Below are positions 17,002-25,520 of a stretch of DNA of 40,699 bases, piece by piece; the first letter of the stretch is position 1; every line of letters begins with the position of its first letter. Source of the stretch: JAUSNA01 sp964568885. Lineage in GTDB: Bacteria > Patescibacteriota > Microgenomatia > Levybacterales > GWA1-39-11. The notes below the pieces were generated by a model. That model saw only the letters and a list, made by a program, of their open reading frames with translations, was not told the DNA's origin and did not search any database. The stretch spans positions 1-40,699 of the forward strand of contig CAZMSF010000010.1 in the NCBI GenBank assembly GCA_964568885.1, read 5' to 3'. The position numbers and the translations under genes were made by a program.

Positions 17002-19115
17002 ATGGAATTTCTGTTTGGAAGACTGACTCTTAATGCACTGCCCCACGAGTGGTTTACTATTGGGGGAACAATTGCAATGACTGGAATGCTAATTCTTGTT
17101 GCAGCAATTGTTGCTAAATTGAGACGGTGGAAATGGTTGTGGACAGAATGGCTCACCTCGGTTGATCCAAAGAAAATCGGCATAATGTACATTATCGTTG
17201 CGACGCTTATGCTTCTGAGGGGTGGCCTTGATGCTGGCATGATTTGGCTTCAGCAGTCAATGGCATCGGGAGCCTCGCACGGATACCTGGATGCACAGCA
17301 TTTTCAAGAAATCTTTACGGCGCACGGCGTTATTATGGTGTTTTTTGTCGCGTCTGGCTTTATTTTTGGTCTTATGAATATCATAATTCCCCTTCAAATC
17401 GGCGCACGCGACCTTGCATCTCCTCTTTTAAACACACTTGGGTTTTGGCTATATGTTGCGGGAGCAATTCTTATCAACCTGTTTTTTGTCTTTGGTGGGC
17501 ACTTCGCAGGTGCCGGTTGGCTTGCTATTGCCCCTCTTTCCGGAAACGAATTCAGCCCTGGAGTCGGAATGGATTATTGGATGTGGAGCCTTCAGATATC
17601 CGGGATTGGTACGACTATTGGCGGTATTAATTTTATCGTGACAATTCTTAAAATGAGAGCGCCCGGAATGACTCTTATGCGTATGCCCATGTTCACNNNN
17701 NNNNNNNNNNNNNNNNNNNNNNNNNNNNNNNNNNNNNNNNNNNNNNNNNNNNNNNNNNNNNNNNNNNNNNNNNNNNNNNNNNNNNNNNNNNNNNNNCAAT
17801 TCTTAAAATGAGAGCGCCCGGAATGACTCTTATGCGTATGCCCATGTTCACTTGGACGTCTTTGTGCAGCATGATTTTGGTAGTCACCGTCTTTCCGATT
17901 TTGACTGCGACCATTACCCTACTCAATCTGGATAGATTGTTTGGAATGCATTTTTTCACGACAAGTGCCGGGGGAAATGCGATGATGTACACTAACCTTA
18001 TTTGGATGTGGGGGCATCCCGAGGTATACATTCTCATTCTTCCTGCATTTGGCATATATTCGGAGGTCGTTTCAACTTTCTCTCAAAAAAAGCTCTATAG
18101 CTATGTGACGGGCGTTGTTGCTGCTATTTTGGTCACCGCGCTTTCGGTTCTCGTGTGGCTGCACCACTTCTTTACGATGGGTGCGGGAGCAAATGTGAAT
18201 GCATTTTTCGGAATCATGACCATGCTTATTGCAATTCCTACGGGGGCACAATTTTTCAATTGGATTTTCACGATGTACAAGGGGCATATACAATTTTCAA
18301 CTCCAATGCTTTGGTTTTTCGGTTTTGTTGCAACGTTCACAATTGGGGGTTTGACCGGAGTTTTGCTTGCTGCTCCTCCCGCTGATTTTCAGCTTCACAA
18401 CAGTCTTTTTCTTGTTGCCCATTTCCACACGCAGGTTATTGGCGGTGTCGTTTTTGGAGTTCTTGCGGGGTTTACTTACTGGTTCCCGAAAGTGACGGGT
18501 ATCAGGCTTCATGAGAGACTTGGAAAATACACATTTTTGTTCTGGTTTGTCGGATTCTGGGTTTCTTTCGGCCCCCTCTATGTTTTGGGGCTTATGGGGG
18601 CAACAAGAAGACTTGACCATTATAGTAACGCCTCGTTCCAGCCCCTTTTTATGCTTTCATTTGCCGGTTTTCTTCTAATTGCGGTGGGGACTATTCTCCT
18701 TGTGGTTCAGGTGTTTTACAGCATATGGAACAGAAAAAAACTCAAAGATACAACGGGTGATCCGTGGAATGGAAGGACGCTAGAGTGGGCGACTGTCTCC
18801 CCTGCTCCTTTTTATAATTTCGCCCACATTCCCAAAGTAACAGGACGCGACGCTTTTTGGGAAATGAAGTTCGGTAAAGACCAAGGCAAACACCACGAAA
18901 AATACGAAGATATTGAAATGCCAAAACCGACCGCAATAGGAATTTCAATTGCCGGTTTTGCCCTCATTCTTGGATTTGCTATGGTGTGGCATGTGTTTTG
19001 GCTTGCAATACTAAGCGGAGTTGGAATTGTAATATGTCTTGTCAAAAGGACGTTTGATGACGAGACGGAATATGTGGTCCCAGCATCAACCATCGCAAAG
19101 CTGGAGCGGAAATAA
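17002..19115 (+). CDS. cyoB: Quinol oxidase subunit I (CyoB-like), interrupted by a scaffold gap
   Basis: The reading frame enters a 100-N gap at 17697 and resumes after it. Removing the Ns and one copy of the 55-bp duplicate (17642-17696 = 17797-17851) gives a continuous 652-residue protein in frame (695 + 1264 nt). It aligns along its length with E. coli CyoB (663 residues). Seen in the merged product: heme ligands His108, His422, His424; copper ligands His287, His336, His337; cross-link Tyr291; Glu289; D-channel Asp137; quinol-site Arg73, Asp77, His100. Two departures: the K-channel Lys (E. coli Lys362) is Gln365 (codon 18249-18251), and E. coli Gln101 is Glu103. It reduces O2 to water and should pump protons, subject to the K-channel change. 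Confidence 0.95.
17642..17851. repeat. 55-bp exact duplicate flanking the scaffold gap
   Basis: The 55 bases at 17642-17696 (starting CAATTCTTAAAATGAGAGCG) recur exactly at 17797-17851 on the other side of the Ns. A length of 55 is a common de Bruijn k-mer, so this is best read as two contigs sharing an end overlap that a scaffolder joined with Ns rather than merged. Confidence 0.93.
17697..17796. other. Assembly gap of 100 N
   Basis: Exactly 100 N, a default filler length. No sequence appears to be missing, because cyoB is complete and in frame once the duplicate overlap is collapsed. Confidence 0.97.
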
Positions 19116-19117
19116 CT

Positions 19118-19687
19118 ATGCATAAAGAAAAGAACGAACGAATGTATTTGGGGTTTTGGATATATCTTATGACCGACCTTCTAATGTTTTCGGTCCTTTT
19201 TGCAGTGTATTCAGTGTTGAGGGATGCGACTGCGGGAGGCGTTACAATTGAGAAGATAGTGAATTTCCCTTTTGTTCTCAACGAAACCCTCATTCTTCTT
19301 TCAAGTAGTTTTGTTGTGGGAGTTGCCGTCTTGTTTGCCCGGGTTTTTGATAAAACAAAAACCATACTCCTGCTTCTTCTAACCGCTGTTCTTGGAGCAA
19401 CTTTTCTTGGGATGGAGCTTTACGAGTTTTCAAACCTTTTTTCCGAAGGACATACATATATGCAAAGCGCTTTTCTCTCTTCATTTTTTACTCTTGTCGG
19501 CTTTCATGGTCTTCATATTTTGACGGGAGTGACCTGGATTTTATTACTCCTTGTGTACATATCAAAAAAAGGGCTCACCGATTCGATGGTAAGAAAAATT
19601 ACATTGCTTAGTATTTTTTGGCACTTTCTTGATATAGTTTGGATTTTTATTTTTACCATTGTTTACCTTTTTGGAGGAATTTTATGA
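19118..19687 (+). CDS. cyoC: Quinol oxidase subunit III (CyoC-like)
   Basis: 189 residues with five membrane segments. It has the heme-copper oxidase subunit III pattern: LGFWIYLMTDLLMFSVLFAV, LNETLILLSSSFVVG, LGMELYEF, and the conserved FHGLHILTG and WHFLDIVWIFIF. Subunit III stabilises subunit I and its proton uptake path. It starts 2 nt after cyoB and overlaps cyoD by 4 nt. Confidence 0.93.
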   Translation: MHKEKNERMYLGFWIYLMTDLLMFSVLFAVYSVLRDATAGGVTIEKIVNFPFVLNETLILLSSSFVVGVAVLFARVFDKTKTILLLLLTAVLGATFLGMELYEFSNLFSEGHTYMQSAFLSSFFTLVGFHGLHILTGVTWILLLLVYISKKGLTDSMVRKITLLSIFWHFLDIVWIFIFTIVYLFGGIL

Positions 19688-20064
19688 GCAGACAAAAAAA
19701 TATGAAAGGGACACTGTTGTCTTACATGTGGGGTTTTCTTATTTCTTTGCTCTTAACGTTCGCTGCGTATATTCCAACGTTTATGCATTTTACGTCAAAG
19801 CACGCTGTTTTTTCCCACGAATTATTAATTCCTTTCGTTCTTATATTAGCCATTATTCAGCTTTTTGTTCAGTCACTTTTCTTCCTTCATATTTTCTTCG
19901 AACCGACCCCCCGTTTCCGTTTGATATTTTTCATCTCGACCATCGGAATTGTTATTATGGTTATTGGGGGAAGCATGTGGATTATGAACAACCTAAATCA
20001 TAGAATGACTCCTCAGGGTGTTGAAAATCACATCATGCGAGACGAAGGGATATATAGCCACTAA
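19684..20064 (+). CDS. cyoD: Quinol oxidase subunit IV (CyoD-like)
   Basis: 126 residues from ATG 19684, which overlaps the cyoC stop (ATGA) and is preceded by a clear GGAGG at 19673-19677. An upstream in-frame start lies inside cyoC and is rejected. Three membrane segments with the subunit IV pattern: SYMWGFLISLLLTFAAYIP, FVLILAIIQLFVQSLFFLHI, and a final FISTIGIVIMVIGGSMWIM. It aids assembly of the oxidase. Confidence 0.9.
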   Translation: MSRQKNMKGTLLSYMWGFLISLLLTFAAYIPTFMHFTSKHAVFSHELLIPFVLILAIIQLFVQSLFFLHIFFEPTPRFRLIFFISTIGIVIMVIGGSMWIMNNLNHRMTPQGVENHIMRDEGIYSH

Positions 20065-20065
20065 C

Positions 20066-20920
20066 TTGATAAAAGAATATTTTATCCTTACAAAACCCGG
20101 AATTATTATTGGAAACCTTCTTGCAACCGTGGGAGGTTTTTTGCTTGCTTCCCGTGGGGTAATTGATGCCCTTCTTTTCACGGCAACAGTTAGTGGAATT
20201 GCTTTGGTTATTGCTTCAGGGTGCGTATTCAACAACTACATGGATAGAAGAATAGATGCTCTTATGTCTCGAACAAAAAACCGGTCACTTGTCGTTGGGT
20301 CAATTTCCCTTCGAAGTGCTCTTTCCTTCGGATCTTTTTTGGGCGGAATGGGATTTCTCGTTTTATACTTTGGAACAAATACGACAACTACTCTTCTTGC
20401 TTTAATTGGATTTATTTTTTACGTTTTTATATACGGATATTTCAAAAGAAAATCTTCATACAGTACTATTGTTGGAAGCATTCCCGGCGCGATACCTCTT
20501 GTTGTCGGATATTGCGCCGTGACAAATGCGTTTGACATTGGGGCTACCATTTTGTTTTTGACAATGGCTGTTTGGCAGATGCCTCACTTTTACGCGATTT
20601 CAATTTTTAGACATAACGACTACAAGAATGCAGGGCTTCCCGTCTTGTCGGTTGCAAAAGGAATTGGGAAGACCAAAAGGCACATACTCTTTTTTGTTTT
20701 TCTCTACGGACTCATGATTTTGGCGCTTGTTGTAAGTGGTACCGTCGGATATGTTTTTGCCGCTGTTATGCTTCTTCTTACCTGCTACTGGGCATGGAGG
20801 GGTGTTAATGGGTTCAAGACTCTGAATAGCGTGAGATGGGCACGAAAGATGTTTGGGTTCTCTCTTATTGTTCTACTCTCTTTTTCTTTAATGCTTTCTC
20901 TTGATATGCTGCTTCATTAG
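20066..20920 (+). CDS. cyoE: Protoheme IX farnesyltransferase (heme O synthase)
   Basis: 284 residues if the TTG at 20066 is used, 1 nt after the cyoD stop; the N-terminus (IKEYFILTKPGIIIGN) then aligns with E. coli CyoE. A GTG at 20018 would add 16 residues overlapping cyoD and is less likely. The UbiA-family Asp-rich motifs are present: NNYMDRRIDALMSRT and a second loop with YGYFKRKSSYSTIVG, plus MAVWQMPHFYAIS. It has about nine membrane segments. It farnesylates heme B to heme O for the oxidase, so the operon makes its own cofactor provided heme B is available. Confidence 0.93.
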   Translation: MIKEYFILTKPGIIIGNLLATVGGFLLASRGVIDALLFTATVSGIALVIASGCVFNNYMDRRIDALMSRTKNRSLVVGSISLRSALSFGSFLGGMGFLVLYFGTNTTTTLLALIGFIFYVFIYGYFKRKSSYSTIVGSIPGAIPLVVGYCAVTNAFDIGATILFLTMAVWQMPHFYAISIFRHNDYKNAGLPVLSVAKGIGKTKRHILFFVFLYGLMILALVVSGTVGYVFAAVMLLLTCYWAWRGVNGFKTLNSVRWARKMFGFSLIVLLSFSLMLSLDMLLH

Positions 20921-20936
20921 AGTATATACTTTTACT

Positions 20937-21197
20937 ATGTTATTAATTCACATTGTGATTGCCATCTCAAGTGTTGGGTTTACCGGATACGTCTTTTTGC
21001 ATCCTTCAAAACATAAACTTCTTGCCTCGTATCTATGGGTAGCAGCAACAATTGTTACCGGTTCCTACCTTGTTATTATGAAACCGTCTCATTTGGTTTC
21101 TGCCTGTCTTACCGGTCTTGTTTATTTAGGGTTTGTCATGTCGGGAATTATTGCAACACACGTGAAGCTTTCAAAGCAGCAAGTAGGCAAAAACTAA
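20937..21197 (+). CDS. Small three-helix membrane protein at end of cyo operon
   Basis: 86 residues from ATG 20937; a longer frame starting inside cyoE is less likely. It has three membrane segments (MLLIHIVIAISSVGFTGYVF, then YLWVAATIVTGSYLVI and LTGLVYLGFVMSGIIATHV) and two His residues near membrane faces (His5 and His77). It lies 16 nt after cyoE and converges with the DUF420-like gene, sharing 4 nt. I do not recognise a named family; the position suggests an accessory role for the oxidase or quinol. Confidence 0.65.
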   Translation: MLLIHIVIAISSVGFTGYVFLHPSKHKLLASYLWVAATIVTGSYLVIMKPSHLVSACLTGLVYLGFVMSGIIATHVKLSKQQVGKN

Positions 21198-21613
21198 ACC
21201 CCGTATTCGAGTAAGTAAAAAAGAACTCCTGAGACGATAGAAAATGTCCAGAAAAACAAGAAGGTGAAAGTAATGCGCTTGTGTTCCAAAAAATAATTCT
21301 TCTCTTTTTTATAACTTCTCCAGGCAAGAATAAAAAACACTATAAGCGCGACAAACATTATAAGAGACAATACCCCGTGCACTATTGCAAGAATAATAAG
21401 GAGTGGAGACGTTGCTTTTGCCGCTTTTGCATGGGCAGGAACCCGTGAGAACATGTATGAGATATTAAAAAAAGTTTCGTACGCAAGAGCAAAAAATGCA
21501 GGCACAGTGGGGAATTTATTGTGCCTATAGCCTTTAAAAATCGTATAGAAAACAATAAAAGTGACAATCAGCTCGGTAAAAAGGGTTATTGTTGAGAACA
21601 AGGGCCCATGCAT
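21194..21613 (-). CDS. DUF420-like membrane protein
   Basis: 139 residues with four membrane segments. The C-terminal half (HGVLSLIMFVALIVFFILA, then HKRITFTFLFFWTFSIVSGV and FYLLEYG) resembles DUF420/YozB proteins, which are often encoded next to heme-copper oxidases and carry conserved His residues. It lies on the opposite strand from the cyo operon and overlaps its last gene by 4 nt. The family call is from pattern only. Confidence 0.6.
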   Translation of the reverse strand: MHGPLFSTITLFTELIVTFIVFYTIFKGYRHNKFPTVPAFFALAYETFFNISYMFSRVPAHAKAAKATSPLLIILAIVHGVLSLIMFVALIVFFILAWRSYKKEKNYFLEHKRITFTFLFFWTFSIVSGVLFYLLEYGV

Positions 21614-21641
21614 TTTTTAAGTTTACTCTTAATTTGTCGGT

Positions 21642-23147
21642 TTATCCAAGGGTTTTCAAGACGTTTGCTGCGAGTATTTGGGCCCGCGGGTCTTCAGTCG
21701 GAATCGGATAGGAACGGATTCCAATTCTGAAAGAATCCAGAGCCTGTGCCCACTCAAGACTTCCGGTCGCAAAAACTTGAGCACCCGACTCGTGAGTAGT
21801 CAGACACGAATAGCTGTGTCCCTGCCCGGGTCCTTTATTTACTACCGATGCTGCCAAGATTTCGCGCCCTACTCCTGCAGGAACCCCGTCAAAAATAGTG
21901 TCAAACTCAGGTCCTATCCCGTGCGTTATGGCGTCCCCATTTTTAAAACCGGAGTCTTTAAATACCCAATGATTTTCATTCGCTACCACCCAATCGTCTC
22001 CTTTTGATGTTTGTTCGTAGGCAACGCCAAAAAGAGCGGCCTCATGCTCTTCTTGGTTTCTGAATTGACTTTTTGGCTTATTTGGGCTTGCCATGGTTTT
22101 TCTGTCACACACTACTTTTCTATTCTTCCCAAAAATAGTGTCTTCCAAATTTATTCTCCAATAGCACGCATTTGAGCCGAAAAGTGCGACGTTTGTCCCG
22201 TTTTTAACCGCTTGCTCAAGCCTTCTTTTCATATCCATCGTGTAATATTCATGATGTCCCACCATCGCAATAAGCACTCTTCCCATAAGTGCTTCTTCAT
22301 CGTTTTGGGTATCCAAATCTGCCTGGTAATCCATGTCAATTCCTGCTTTTTCCGCAAATCTGACAAAAGGTAATTCGTATCTAAAAATGTCTCCAGCCCC
22401 CCAACAGTCGCGAAATTGCCTATCAAGACTTACCGCTGAAGCACCGCCGTAAAGACTGAAGCCGTTGATATTGTTATACGCCTGAGCCGTCAGAAGCCCG
22501 CTCTCAGCGACAATGGGAGCATTGGGCTTTGGTGACCGTACCCAAAAAGGAGCAAGACTTTGGAAGTTGTTCGTACTGGTTGCAACCGCAGCATACATTC
22601 CCGACCTCCATTCATCGGGGACTACTACCTCGTGTGATGCTTCCCATGTTCCCGTCGTTCCGGCAGTTATTGGGTCATACTTTGTTGTTTGTTGCGGAGC
22701 GGAAATTCCATCCTTTTCATAAACCAGCCTTCCCCCCGCGCCGCCATACCAACCCAGCCGGTAGAGCTTCAGATCGTATCTCCCGTCGTTACTTGCGACA
22801 TGAAATGAGAGTTTTTCGCCCGGCTTTGCTGAGTGGGGGGCAGTAAAGGCAGCAATATAAGAGGTGTTGGGCTGCATAAGAACCCAGCTACCGTCTCCCT
22901 CTTTCTGATTCTCCTCGGCAACCGTCAGGTGTGCACTTTTGAAAATTATTTCAGGAAGAGGAGGTTCGTAATTAAGTCCTTGTGTTGGCTCTGGGAGCGT
23001 CTCCGTGTCTACTGCCATTTCTTCCATTCCAATTGCGGGTAAAACCTCGTCGCTAAATATTTTTATTGGCGTATGATTCTCAATGATTTGGGATGCGGCC
23101 GCAGCAGTAAGTCCCAACAATGCCCTTCTTGAGATATTTCCTTCCAT
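21642..23147 (-). CDS. Exported N,N-dimethylformamidase beta-subunit-like protein
   Basis: 501 residues from ATG 23147 (a TTG two codons upstream is possible). The N-terminus has SRRALLGLTAAAAS, a Tat-like twin-arginine signal. The body matches the N,N-dimethylformamidase large-subunit-like domain: YDLKLYRLGWYGGAGGR, VVPDEWRSGMYAAV, the VGHHEYYTMDMKRRLE segment and FGSNACYWRI. Most relatives are not proven amidases and many are exported, so the substrate is unknown. It stands alone, with about 28 nt to the gene downstream on the same strand. Confidence 0.75.
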   Translation of the reverse strand: MEGNISRRALLGLTAAAASQIIENHTPIKIFSDEVLPAIGMEEMAVDTETLPEPTQGLNYEPPLPEIIFKSAHLTVAEENQKEGDGSWVLMQPNTSYIAAFTAPHSAKPGEKLSFHVASNDGRYDLKLYRLGWYGGAGGRLVYEKDGISAPQQTTKYDPITAGTTGTWEASHEVVVPDEWRSGMYAAVATSTNNFQSLAPFWVRSPKPNAPIVAESGLLTAQAYNNINGFSLYGGASAVSLDRQFRDCWGAGDIFRYELPFVRFAEKAGIDMDYQADLDTQNDEEALMGRVLIAMVGHHEYYTMDMKRRLEQAVKNGTNVALFGSNACYWRINLEDTIFGKNRKVVCDRKTMASPNKPKSQFRNQEEHEAALFGVAYEQTSKGDDWVVANENHWVFKDSGFKNGDAITHGIGPEFDTIFDGVPAGVGREILAASVVNKGPGQGHSYSCLTTHESGAQVFATGSLEWAQALDSFRIGIRSYPIPTEDPRAQILAANVLKTLG

Positions 23148-23188
23148 AATCAAGGGTTATTATACTGCGTTTTAAAACAAGAAGGACT

Positions 23189-23551
23189 TTAGAATTTGTC
23201 GGTTGCTTGTTCAACCCTAAATTCTATAATTTTTTCAACTAAACCCCACGGAATGGGCGCGTCTATCTTAAATTGCAGTGTTCCCTTTCCGTTTCTGTAG
23301 GGTTTTGTCTCTTCGTCGAATGCCTCAATTCCTGATGGGGTCGGGAAAAAGCCGATATGCTCTTTGAATGCGGCAAAATAAACGAGCGGTTTTCCTTCTA
23401 GCTTGTATCCGGGCATTCCATAACTTATGTTTTCTACGCTATCCGGTGCGAGTTCCTTAATTTTTTTGCGAAAAAGCAAAAGTATTTCCTTTTCTTTAGA
23501 ATCAAATGAATTGATGTACTCATCAACCGTGTCAAATTTCTTCATTTTCAT
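23189..23551 (-). CDS. DUF1801 family protein (YdhG-like)
   Basis: 120 residues with the DUF1801 signature: an N-terminal TVDEYINSFDSKEKEILLLF, then ISYGMPGYKLEGKPLVYFAA and HIGFFPTPSGIEAF, and a final KGTLQFKIDAPIPWGLVEKI. The B. subtilis relative has been called an iron chaperone, but the general role is unclear. It is the last gene of the ArsR/SRPBCC run. Confidence 0.85.
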   Translation of the reverse strand: MKMKKFDTVDEYINSFDSKEKEILLLFRKKIKELAPDSVENISYGMPGYKLEGKPLVYFAAFKEHIGFFPTPSGIEAFDEETKPYRNGKGTLQFKIDAPIPWGLVEKIIEFRVEQATDKF

Positions 23552-23592
23552 AATTTCTAAAACTTAGCCCACACTCTTTTATAAGCAAAGTT

Positions 23593-24057
23593 TTAAGAAT
23601 TTCCGTTATACGCACTCTCCAACTCGGAAATGACAATTTTCTTTTGTGTCAGCATGCATTGCATGACCCGTCCGGACGTATCTTTTGCCATAAGCGCGTT
23701 GAGTTGTCTTGGGATAATCTGCCAGGAAACTCCAAATTTATCCTTTAACCATCCGCATTGACTCTCCTCCCCGTCCTGTGTCAGCGCATTCCAATAATAA
23801 TCCACCTCTTCTTGTCCATCACAATCGACGACAAAAGAAATTGACTCATTAAATTTGAATTCCGGACCGGCACCCATAAGAGTGAATTGTTGTCCGAAAA
23901 GTTCAATGGTTACAATCTCTATATCTCCCGATGGTGTGTCGGAAAATTGTTCGGGATTATTAATTTTTGAATCCTTAAAAACCTCGGAATAAAAGTTTGC
24001 CGCTTCTCTTGCTTTGCCTTTGTCAAACCACAGAAATGGTGTTATTTTTTGTTTCAT
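23593..24057 (-). CDS. PhnB-like VOC family protein
   Basis: 154 residues from ATG 24057 (an upstream TTG is less likely). It has the PhnB / 3-demethylubiquinone methyltransferase-like VOC pattern: ITPFLWFDKGKAREAANFYS, then a central FTLMGAGPEFKFN and SISFVVDCDGQEEVDYYWN, and GWLKDKFGVSWQIIP. Function in this subfamily is poorly known. It follows the SRPBCC genes with a 99-nt spacer that holds a mini-ORF with a strong ribosome binding site. Confidence 0.85.
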   Translation of the reverse strand: MKQKITPFLWFDKGKAREAANFYSEVFKDSKINNPEQFSDTPSGDIEIVTIELFGQQFTLMGAGPEFKFNESISFVVDCDGQEEVDYYWNALTQDGEESQCGWLKDKFGVSWQIIPRQLNALMAKDTSGRVMQCMLTQKKIVISELESAYNGNS

Positions 24058-24067
24058 ATTCTTATTA

Positions 24068-24124
24068 ACACAAACAAAAAACAAGGTTCTGAGCGTAGTA
24101 AATGGTTCTTATTTTTTGCTGCAT
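24068..24124 (-). CDS. Possible 18-codon leader mini-ORF
   Basis: On the minus strand the sequence AAGGAGGTGA, a near-perfect Shine-Dalgarno, stands 6 nt before an ATG at 24124-24122. The frame codes MQQKIRTIYYAQNLVFCLC and stops 10 nt before the PhnB-like start. It may be a minicistron that feeds ribosomes to the next gene, or chance. Confidence 0.3.
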
Positions 24125-24156
24125 AATTATTCACCTCCTTTTCTAAAATTTCGAAT

Positions 24157-24657
24157 TCATTTCAAAGCCTCTTCCAATTTATTAAGACTTGATTGCCACC
24201 CTTCATTCATACCACTCTTAAGCATTGCTTGTAATTGCTCTTCTGTTTCCGGCTTTGGATAAATAACGGAAAGTTTCGTTTTTCCATTTTCTACTTCTTC
24301 AAAAAGAACAGTGACAGTCATTTCGTCGGGGAAATTTATGTCCTGCCCCTCGTCGGACGGTTTTATTTTGTTTCCGTTTTTATCGGAAAAATAGTCCGTA
24401 ACAACAATTTTTTCATTTGGCACGATTTCTTTGTAAATACCCGCAGAGTACATGTCGCGGTCCCACTCTGAACCTTCCGGTCCATGCATGGCGTATATAT
24501 ATTTGCCGCCGACCCGGAAATCAATACTCGCCGACGGAGCCGTAAAGTGTTCGGGTCCCCACCATTTCATAACCATCTCAGGCGTTGTCCATGCTTGCCA
24601 TACTTTCTCGCGCGGGGCATTAAAAACTCTTTCGATTCGTACTCCAACTTCTTCCAT
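24157..24657 (-). CDS. SRPBCC (AHSA1-like) protein, third copy
   Basis: 166 residues. It has the AHSA1/START-like pattern: VRIERVFNAPREKVWQAWTT, WWGPEHFTAPSASIDFRVGG, and a C-terminal GMNEGWQSSLNKLEEAL amphipathic helix. These proteins form a hydrophobic cavity; ligands are unknown. It lies 2 nt after the second copy, in an operon led by ArsR. The three copies differ strongly in sequence. Confidence 0.88.
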   Translation of the reverse strand: MEEVGVRIERVFNAPREKVWQAWTTPEMVMKWWGPEHFTAPSASIDFRVGGKYIYAMHGPEGSEWDRDMYSAGIYKEIVPNEKIVVTDYFSDKNGNKIKPSDEGQDINFPDEMTVTVLFEEVENGKTKLSVIYPKPETEEQLQAMLKSGMNEGWQSSLNKLEEALK

Positions 24658-24659
24658 AT

Positions 24660-25079
24660 TTATTTTTTTCCCTCCGAATACTTTTTAAAATTATTAAGAA
24701 TTGCTTGCCAACCCTGTTTTTGCATCTCCAATGTGTTTTCGTTCTCCGGGTCGAATGTTTCGGTTATTTTTACGCCTTCAGGTGTTTCTTCAAAAACGGT
24801 TTTCACATGTCTTCCGTCGGACATATCGTACTCGATAAGCCTGTTGGTATCTATTGCTGTGTATATTCCGCCAAATTCAAATTCCGCACTCCCGTCTTTT
24901 GCCGCCATTCTGGTTTTAAATTTACCTTCCACCCGTAGGTTGTTTTCCTTCCCCTCGGCCATCCAGTCGTCTGAGGCATATGCCCACCCTGAAATGTGTG
25001 CTGAATTATTCCAGTATTCCCACACTTTTTCAATTGGAGCGTTTACTGTTGCTTGAATTGTAATTGCGTTGTCTTGCAT
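24660..25079 (-). CDS. SRPBCC (AHSA1-like) protein, second copy
   Basis: 139 residues: ITIQATVNAPIEKVWEYWNN at the N-terminus, a central beta region with GGIYTAID, and a final KQGWQAILNNFKKYSEG helix. Same fold as its two neighbours but diverged. It is 3 nt after the first copy and 2 nt before the third. Confidence 0.88.
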   Translation of the reverse strand: MQDNAITIQATVNAPIEKVWEYWNNSAHISGWAYASDDWMAEGKENNLRVEGKFKTRMAAKDGSAEFEFGGIYTAIDTNRLIEYDMSDGRHVKTVFEETPEGVKITETFDPENENTLEMQKQGWQAILNNFKKYSEGKK

Positions 25080-25082
25080 GTT

Positions 25083-25520
25083 TTAGTTCTCTACAAATTT
25101 TTGCAATTGGTCTATTAAATCCTCCGTGCCTTTCTTTCTTCCTTCCACAGTGTCTTCCTCGGACAAGAACATGTCTTGTTCCGTGAATGTAAGTTTTGTT
25201 TTGTCTGCTACCGTATCAAATTCAACAGAAGTAAGCGAAACCGAGAAATGCATGTTGTTTACAAACATATCATAAGCAAAAATAATCCTCTCATTGGGAA
25301 TAATATCGTAGTACAGCGCCTTAAATTCATGAATAATTCCGTTAAGTCTTCCCCTAGATGTTTCAGTGCCGCCAATTCTAAAATCCATCGTTTGCTCGTC
25401 CTCTCCCTCTGGCCCAACAAACCATGCCTTCTTTTTTTCAGGGTCTGAAAAAGCAGAAAAAACTTTTTCAACCGGAGCGCTGAACTCTCTTTCTATTGTA
25501 AACGTTGCGTGATGTATCAT
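25083..25520 (-). CDS. SRPBCC (AHSA1-like) protein, first copy
   Basis: 145 residues: FTIEREFSAPVEKVFSAFSD at the N-terminus, WFVGPEGE and MDFRIGG in the middle, and GTEDLIDQLQKFVEN at the end. The start overlaps the ArsR stop (ATGA at 25520-25517), so translation is coupled. ArsR plus SRPBCC pairs are a known arrangement, but here there are three SRPBCC genes. Confidence 0.9.
   Translation of the reverse strand: MIHHATFTIEREFSAPVEKVFSAFSDPEKKKAWFVGPEGEDEQTMDFRIGGTETSRGRLNGIIHEFKALYYDIIPNERIIFAYDMFVNNMHFSVSLTSVEFDTVADKTKLTFTEQDMFLSEEDTVEGRKKGTEDLIDQLQKFVEN

Noticed and set aside
17002..19115. cyoB as two truncated genes or a pseudogene
   Set aside because: The 55-bp duplicate explains the break and the merged frame is intact with all metal ligands.
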